From: Phycisphaerae bacterium
GTDB taxonomy: Bacteria; Planctomycetota; Phycisphaerae; Phycisphaerales; UBA1924
Length of the DNA: 64,000 nt
NCBI GenBank assembly: GCA_030432255.1
Contig: JAUIHS010000015.1
Coordinates: forward strand, 48,553 to 112,552
Direction of reading: 5' to 3'
A program made the translations under genes and the position numbers. The notes beneath the pieces were generated by a model. The model searched no databases. It saw only the letters and a program-made list of their open reading frames with translations, and had not been told where the DNA came from. Shown piece after piece: positions 59,803 to 64,000 of the stretch. Every line of letters starts with the position of its first letter. The first letter of the stretch is position 1.

Positions 59803-61350
59803 TTAGCCGAGAAGCTGAAGTGCGTTCTGCGGCTGGCTGTTGGCGATCGAAAGGATGTTGGTCGCCGAGGACACGAGGATCTGCGACCTGGTCAGGTCTG
59901 CCGTCTCCGAGGCGAAGTCCGCATCACGGATGATGGACTCGGCGGCGGTTGTGTTCTCGAGGGCGACGTTGAGGTTCCGGACCGTGGCGCCGACGGTGTT
60001 CTTCTGGAAGGCACCGAGGCGGCCGCGGAGGGACGAGACCTCGCGGATGGCCTTGTCGATGACGAGTTGGGCGCCGTCGAGGTTGCCGTCGACGAGGTTC
60101 AGATTCTTGCCGGAGCCGATGTCGGCGAGGAAGTAGGTGTCGGTCGATCCACTGAAGGTCAGCACCTCTCGGCCGATCTCGCGAGCGGCGACGTTCTGGA
60201 TGCCGAGGCTGACGCGACCGGCGATGTTGACCTGGCCCGCGAGCTGGAAGTCTGCTCCGCCGCCACCGATGGTGAAGGCATCGATCTTGCCGAGCACCGC
60301 GGCGTTGGCATTGCCGGAAGCATCGTTGTACTCGAGGTTCACTTCGACATCGAGGAAGTCGGTATTGATGCGAACCTGGGTGCCCTTGGTGGTGGCGACG
60401 ATGCCGTTGACGGTTGCCCGGACGTCCTGGCCGAAGTCCGTGACCTTGTTGTTGAGATCAGCGAAGGCCACCGGGGAGCCGGCAACAGCCGAGTTGGTGT
60501 CGGCGGTGGCGAGTTCGTGGAGTCCGTCACCTGCGGCGATGGAGCCATCGTCGACGACGCGGACTGAGACAAACTCGTTTGAGCCATACTCGGTGCTGTC
60601 GAGTCGGAGGCCGTTGGCGGACACGGTGGCGTTGACACCGGTGACGGCTTCGAAGCTGTTGATCGCGGCGGCGACATCGGCGAGTGCGGTACCGGATGCG
60701 AAGCTGAGTTCGCGGGATCCGAGTGAGCCGGCGATTTCGATCACGAACTGATCGTCGGCGGTGCCGAGGTCGAGGCTGGTTCCACCGAATGAAAGGAAGT
60801 AGCCGGCGAGCTGGGCGGACTGCGTCACGAGCACGTCGACTTCGCGAGTCTCACCGAAGCCGAGCTTGGCGCCGTTGACCTTGAAGTCAGCAACGGCACT
60901 GGCGACGCTGGTGGTCTGGTAGTCGAAGTTACCGTTCAGAAGCTTGGTGCCCTGGAAGCTGGTCGAGGCCGCGACGCGATCGATGGTCTGAAGGATGGAG
61001 TCGATCTGAAGCTGGTTTGCTTCCTTCTCCTCCGTGCTCAGGCCTTCGGTGTTGGCGGTCTGGGTGACGAGTCCCTGGAGTTCGTTGAGCAGACGGGAAA
61101 CCTCGTCGAGGCCGCCTTCTGCGATGTTGACGACCTGGTCGGCCCGCTCGGCGTTGCTGATGGCCGTGTTGACGGCGGTCTTTTCAGCACGCAGGTTCTC
61201 GGAAGCGATCAGGCCGGACGGGTCGTCCTTGCCGCGGTTGACCCGCAGGCCGGTGCTGAGGCGTTCCAGCGACACGTTCAGGTTATTGTTGTTGTGCCCG
61301 AGCACCCGCTGGGCGATGAGGGAGGTCGTGTTTGTATTGATGCGACTCAT
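59803..61350 (-). CDS. Flagellin
   Basis: A 515-residue flagellin. The conserved N-terminal D0/D1 part (MSRINTNTTSLIAQRVLG, LERLSTGLRVNRGKDDPSGL, NELQGLVTQTANTEGLS) and C-terminal D1/D0 part (LRGRLGAFQKNTVGATVRNL, ending SIANSQPQNALQLLG) flank a variable centre of about 270 residues that forms the filament surface. ACGGAGG stands 5-9 nt before the ATG. It has its own terminator and is a single-gene unit; no other flagellar gene is in the window. The filament promoter (sigma-28 or other) was not identified with confidence. Confidence 0.96.
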   Translation of the reverse strand: MSRINTNTTSLIAQRVLGHNNNNLNVSLERLSTGLRVNRGKDDPSGLIASENLRAEKTAVNTAISNAERADQVVNIAEGGLDEVSRLLNELQGLVTQTANTEGLSTEEKEANQLQIDSILQTIDRVAASTSFQGTKLLNGNFDYQTTSVASAVADFKVNGAKLGFGETREVDVLVTQSAQLAGYFLSFGGTSLDLGTADDQFVIEIAGSLGSRELSFASGTALADVAAAINSFEAVTGVNATVSANGLRLDSTEYGSNEFVSVRVVDDGSIAAGDGLHELATADTNSAVAGSPVAFADLNNKVTDFGQDVRATVNGIVATTKGTQVRINTDFLDVEVNLEYNDASGNANAAVLGKIDAFTIGGGGADFQLAGQVNIAGRVSLGIQNVAAREIGREVLTFSGSTDTYFLADIGSGKNLNLVDGNLDGAQLVIDKAIREVSSLRGRLGAFQKNTVGATVRNLNVALENTTAAESIIRDADFASETADLTRSQILVSSATNILSIANSQPQNALQLLG

Positions 61351-61939
61351 GGGGTCCTCCGTGAACCAACTCCGTCAGCGATGTGCCCTGGTATTCCGGG
61401 CGACTCGGTCTGATCATCCTCGTCCGAAGACGTTCTCCTGAAACCCGGGACGAACCGCTTCGTCCCATAGTGGTCAGGGCTCTCTCTCGCCTCCATGCGG
61501 GGAGGTCCGTTTGCGACCACGTGCTCATAAGATCGACTGCGATCCGCGGCAAATGAAGTGCAACGAAAGCGAATGCGAGTGATAACAGTGAGCCCGAAAA
61601 GTGTGACCTGGTGGAGCGAGGTCCGGATAGGTGGTCCGGTCGTCGGGGTCGGATGGTCTGGCGCAATTTCAGAGGGGCGTGCGGCCCATTTTTCGGTGGG
61701 GCCATCTGTAGCGTCTGGCATCGAAATAAGGTGAAGCGGGGACGTCCCGTCTGCGCCGGACAGACGGCTCGGCAGAGTCACGGGGGTCGGATGGACAGGG
61801 CGGGTTACCCCGATTCTGAGGTCTCCGCTCCCCGATCCGGGTGGTGATTCCGTGGGGTGCGTCGGCGCTGTGAGGCTTGCGATGGCGGGGCCGGGTCGTC
61901 TACATTGGTAAAACGTTTCACCAATGGAGAATCAACGCC
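61351..61939. other. Intergenic region between flagellin and the GH15-like gene
   Basis: 589 bp without a recognised gene. The left part holds the flagellin leader and promoter (minus strand). The right end holds a palindromic operator (61903-61926). TACATT at 61901-61906 could be the -10 of the glucoamylase gene, which would place its transcript start inside the operator. Confidence 0.5.
61903..61926. promoter_or_regulatory. LacI/GalR-family operator
   Basis: A 24-bp palindrome with core TTGGTAAAACGTTTCACCAA (61905-61924), one mismatched pair of twelve, and the central CG typical of LacI-family sites. It ends 13 nt before the ATG of the GH15-like gene and overlaps its ribosome site, so bound repressor would block transcription. 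Confidence 0.8.
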
Positions 61940-64000
61940 ATGCGTGCCGTCATCACCCTTCTGCCCTCGGCCATCCTCTTGATGGCCGCTTCCATCACCG
62001 TCGCAACCCCGGAATTCGTCTCCCACGATCCGGGTGGGGCCGTCTTCGGTGAGCCTGCCGGTGTGACGCAGCGGTCCAGCCTGACGCCGCGCGAGGATGA
62101 ACCCGTCGATGTGTGGATCCGCATCGGCTATTCCTTCTTCTACGACGACGTCGCGATCTACTACACGACGGACGGCACCAGTCCCGGCGGTGCCTTCGGC
62201 GTGCCCTCCGGAACCTCCCAGGTCGTCACCTTCTCCGGCGGCGGCCTCAGCTTCGTGCGCAACGAAACCACCCCCGGGGGGACCGCGGACTGGTGGCGCG
62301 GCACGCTCCCCGTCGATACGCGCGACTACGCCGACGAGATTCGGTACGTCTGCAGCGCCTGGAACAGCGGCGGCGGCATCGAGGTCTTCGCCAATTCCGA
62401 CGGCTGTGCCGACGACAATTGCGACACGCTCGACACCAACGTCTTCTCCTACACCAACCTCATCGCGTGGCCGGGCAAGGGAAGCCCGCACGCTGACCAT
62501 GCGATCGGCTATCCCGCCGTGCACTTCTGGAAGGAAGAGGGCGTCGTCGGCAACAACGACATCAATGTCATGATCGATCAGAACGGATCGGTTTACGACA
62601 TCTACTACCCCTCCGCCGGATGCGTCCAGGGCATGGGCACGAAGAATGAAGGCTACGCGGATGGACCCGATACTTTCCCGCCGCTGCTCCCTGCTGACGC
62701 TCGCGGCCAGATGAACGTCAACCAGTTGATGCCCGGTATCCGCTTCAACGATCGAACCTACTGGGCTTCGAACGAGGCGGGTGGCGACTACACGCTCGTG
62801 AGCCAGGACTACGTCACCGACACCAACGTGGTGCGAACCGAGTCCGAACTCGTGGCTGATGGCGCCGACATCACCGTGGTGCAGTACGACTTCGCACCGA
62901 AGGGGATCACGTGGCCACTCGATGATGGTGGTCAGCCCAATCGCGGCATCTACATCAAGCGACTGCTCGTCACGAATGACGGCCCGACGTCCGAGACCGT
63001 GAACCTCTACTTCTACGCCGACTTCGCCATGAATGGTGGAGACGGCTTCGACGGTATGTTCACCGATGCCGCTCGGGGAGCCATCGTCGCGTATGACAAC
63101 ACGACGCGGAACACGTCATCCTCCGGCGAGTACAACCCCACGACCTTCGGTGACTACACCAAAGATGTTTCGGTGTACCTGGGCGCTTCCATGCGTCTCA
63201 GCGACTCGGTGGGTGGGACGAGCAGCACGCTCGCGGGTGAGTTCTGGTCGGATACTTCCGCGGATCAGGGACAGGGCTGGGTCGGAATGCAGGTCGAACT
63301 GCTGCCCGGTGTCACGCGGGAAGTCGGTGTGCTCGTGGTCGGGGGCTTCGATCAGTTCGGCGGCGCGACTGGAACCTACGACTTCCAGATGGACAGCATC
63401 TTCGACTGGTTCACAACCGCCGACCTCGACGGTCTTCAGCAGGACACCGAGGACTACTGGACATCGTGGCTGGCCAGCGGAGTGACAATCGACTTCCCGG
63501 ACGATCGATATGACGAGACGTTCCGCCGCGGCCTGCTGGCGACCGCGCTGCACCTCGACCGAGAGAATGGCGGCATCATCGCGGGCATGCACAACGGGGC
63601 GTATCCCTTTGTCTGGCCTCGGGACGCCGCGTGGGCCGGCATCACGCTGGCGCGGACGGGTCACATTGCCGAGGCTCGAGCGATCGTGGACTTCCTGAGC
63701 GACATTGCATATCGCGACAACGAACCATGGGGCAAGGGGTTCTGGAAGCAGAAGTACACGACGGACGGATACACGATCTGGGGAACACCGCAGGTGGATG
63801 AGACCTCCTGTTTCCCATGGCTGCTCCGTTACCTGTACGAGATCGAAGGGGACATCAACCTGCTCGCGGACAACTACGTGGAGGTCTTCGAGTCGGGACG
63901 GGCGATGAGTGAGGACAGCACGCTCGACAGCCGGTTGCGGTACGAAGCGGGCGTCAAGCTGATGTACTCGATGAACCTCTGGGAGGACTCCTTCGACACG
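61940..64000 (+). CDS. Secreted GH15-like glucoamylase/glucodextranase, 3' end beyond window
   Basis: 687 codons are visible, running off the window. Signal peptide MRAVITLLPSAILLMAASIT; GGAGA lies 9 nt before the ATG. The N-terminal beta domain includes EPVDVWIRIGYSFFYDDVAI and, later, the glucoamylase N-domain pattern (VFDNDINVMIDQNGSVYDIY-like, YTLVSQDYVTDTNVV). The (alpha/alpha)6 catalytic domain begins near residue 520 with AYPFVWPRDAAWAGITLART, where the Arg-Asp of WPRD contacts the sugar in GH15. It releases glucose from starch- or dextran-like glucans outside the cell. The LacI-type operator fits sugar induction. Confidence 0.85.
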   Translation, partial: MRAVITLLPSAILLMAASITVATPEFVSHDPGGAVFGEPAGVTQRSSLTPREDEPVDVWIRIGYSFFYDDVAIYYTTDGTSPGGAFGVPSGTSQVVTFSGGGLSFVRNETTPGGTADWWRGTLPVDTRDYADEIRYVCSAWNSGGGIEVFANSDGCADDNCDTLDTNVFSYTNLIAWPGKGSPHADHAIGYPAVHFWKEEGVVGNNDINVMIDQNGSVYDIYYPSAGCVQGMGTKNEGYADGPDTFPPLLPADARGQMNVNQLMPGIRFNDRTYWASNEAGGDYTLVSQDYVTDTNVVRTESELVADGADITVVQYDFAPKGITWPLDDGGQPNRGIYIKRLLVTNDGPTSETVNLYFYADFAMNGGDGFDGMFTDAARGAIVAYDNTTRNTSSSGEYNPTTFGDYTKDVSVYLGASMRLSDSVGGTSSTLAGEFWSDTSADQGQGWVGMQVELLPGVTREVGVLVVGGFDQFGGATGTYDFQMDSIFDWFTTADLDGLQQDTEDYWTSWLASGVTIDFPDDRYDETFRRGLLATALHLDRENGGIIAGMHNGAYPFVWPRDAAWAGITLARTGHIAEARAIVDFLSDIAYRDNEPWGKGFWKQKYTTDGYTIWGTPQVDETSCFPWLLRYLYEIEGDINLLADNYVEVFESGRAMSEDSTLDSRLRYEAGVKLMYSMNLWEDSFDT

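Noticed and set aside
61490..61560. Sigma-28 promoter for flagellin
   Set aside because: Only a partial GTCGATCT resembles GCCGATAA, and no TAAA -35 lies at the right distance.

Overview
The window is a high-GC stretch of bacterial chromosome that most resembles a planctomycete of the class Phycisphaerae. This is inferred from gene content, not from a database search. The pointers are: several exported enzymes ending in short dockerin-like tails (GDxNGD...VxFxDLNxVLxNWG); an H-X9-DG type prepilin; a planctomycete-style c-type cytochrome domain fused to leucine-rich repeats; a PEP-CTERM remnant; RNase Y; and a flagellated, LPS-type (LptE) Gram-negative envelope.

Layout. 1-6.1 kb: FAD-dependent oxidoreductase (cut by the window edge), an NAD-dependent epimerase, RNase Y, and a double ABC-2 permease. 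6.2-10.8 kb (minus strand): SRP RNA - dnaX - ybaB - recR - rpoN. Here dnaX carries an A7 slippery run followed by a strong stem-loop, which should make tau and gamma by -1 frameshifting. 10.9-17.5 kb (plus strand): PIN-TRAM protein, BamD-like TPR protein, LptE, FtsH, and a TIGR03790-type dockerin protein. 17.5-25 kb: phosphohexomutase, a degenerate HD-GYP protein, a 6-pyruvoyl-tetrahydropterin-synthase-like protein, a methyltransferase, a prepilin and a large dockerin protein.

25.2-37.1 kb (minus strand) is a compact eleven-gene type II secretion operon, gspD-E-F-G-I-J-K-C-L-M plus a TPR lipoprotein. It is the probable export route for the dockerin-tailed enzymes in the same window. 37.2-46.3 kb holds mixed metabolic genes: B12-binding-like protein, acetyltransferase, PIG-L deacetylase, M64 peptidase, MORN-like lipoprotein, DinB-like protein, two-TM channel, cytochrome P450 and a class C beta-lactamase-like hydrolase.

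46.3-51.6 kb looks accessory. It has a gene-poor stretch with a PEP-CTERM gene remnant, a tandem YHS protein, a uracil-DNA-glycosylase-like protein, a small membrane protein, and a metal (probably zinc) module: a CobW-type GTPase diverging from a cysteine-rich micro-protein and a Fur-family regulator across a palindromic operator. It ends at a tRNA-Pro gene. 51.8-64 kb: cytochrome/LRR fusion; secreted arginine-deiminase-family dockerin protein; a leader peptide with mutually exclusive hairpins in front of a heterodimeric ABC exporter; flagellin; and a GH15-like glucoamylase (cut by the window edge) behind a LacI-type operator.

Many genes lack a Shine-Dalgarno and have a TAnnnT hexamer 5-7 nt before the ATG, which points to widespread leaderless transcription. 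All functions are read from motifs in the translated sequence; nothing was searched against databases.
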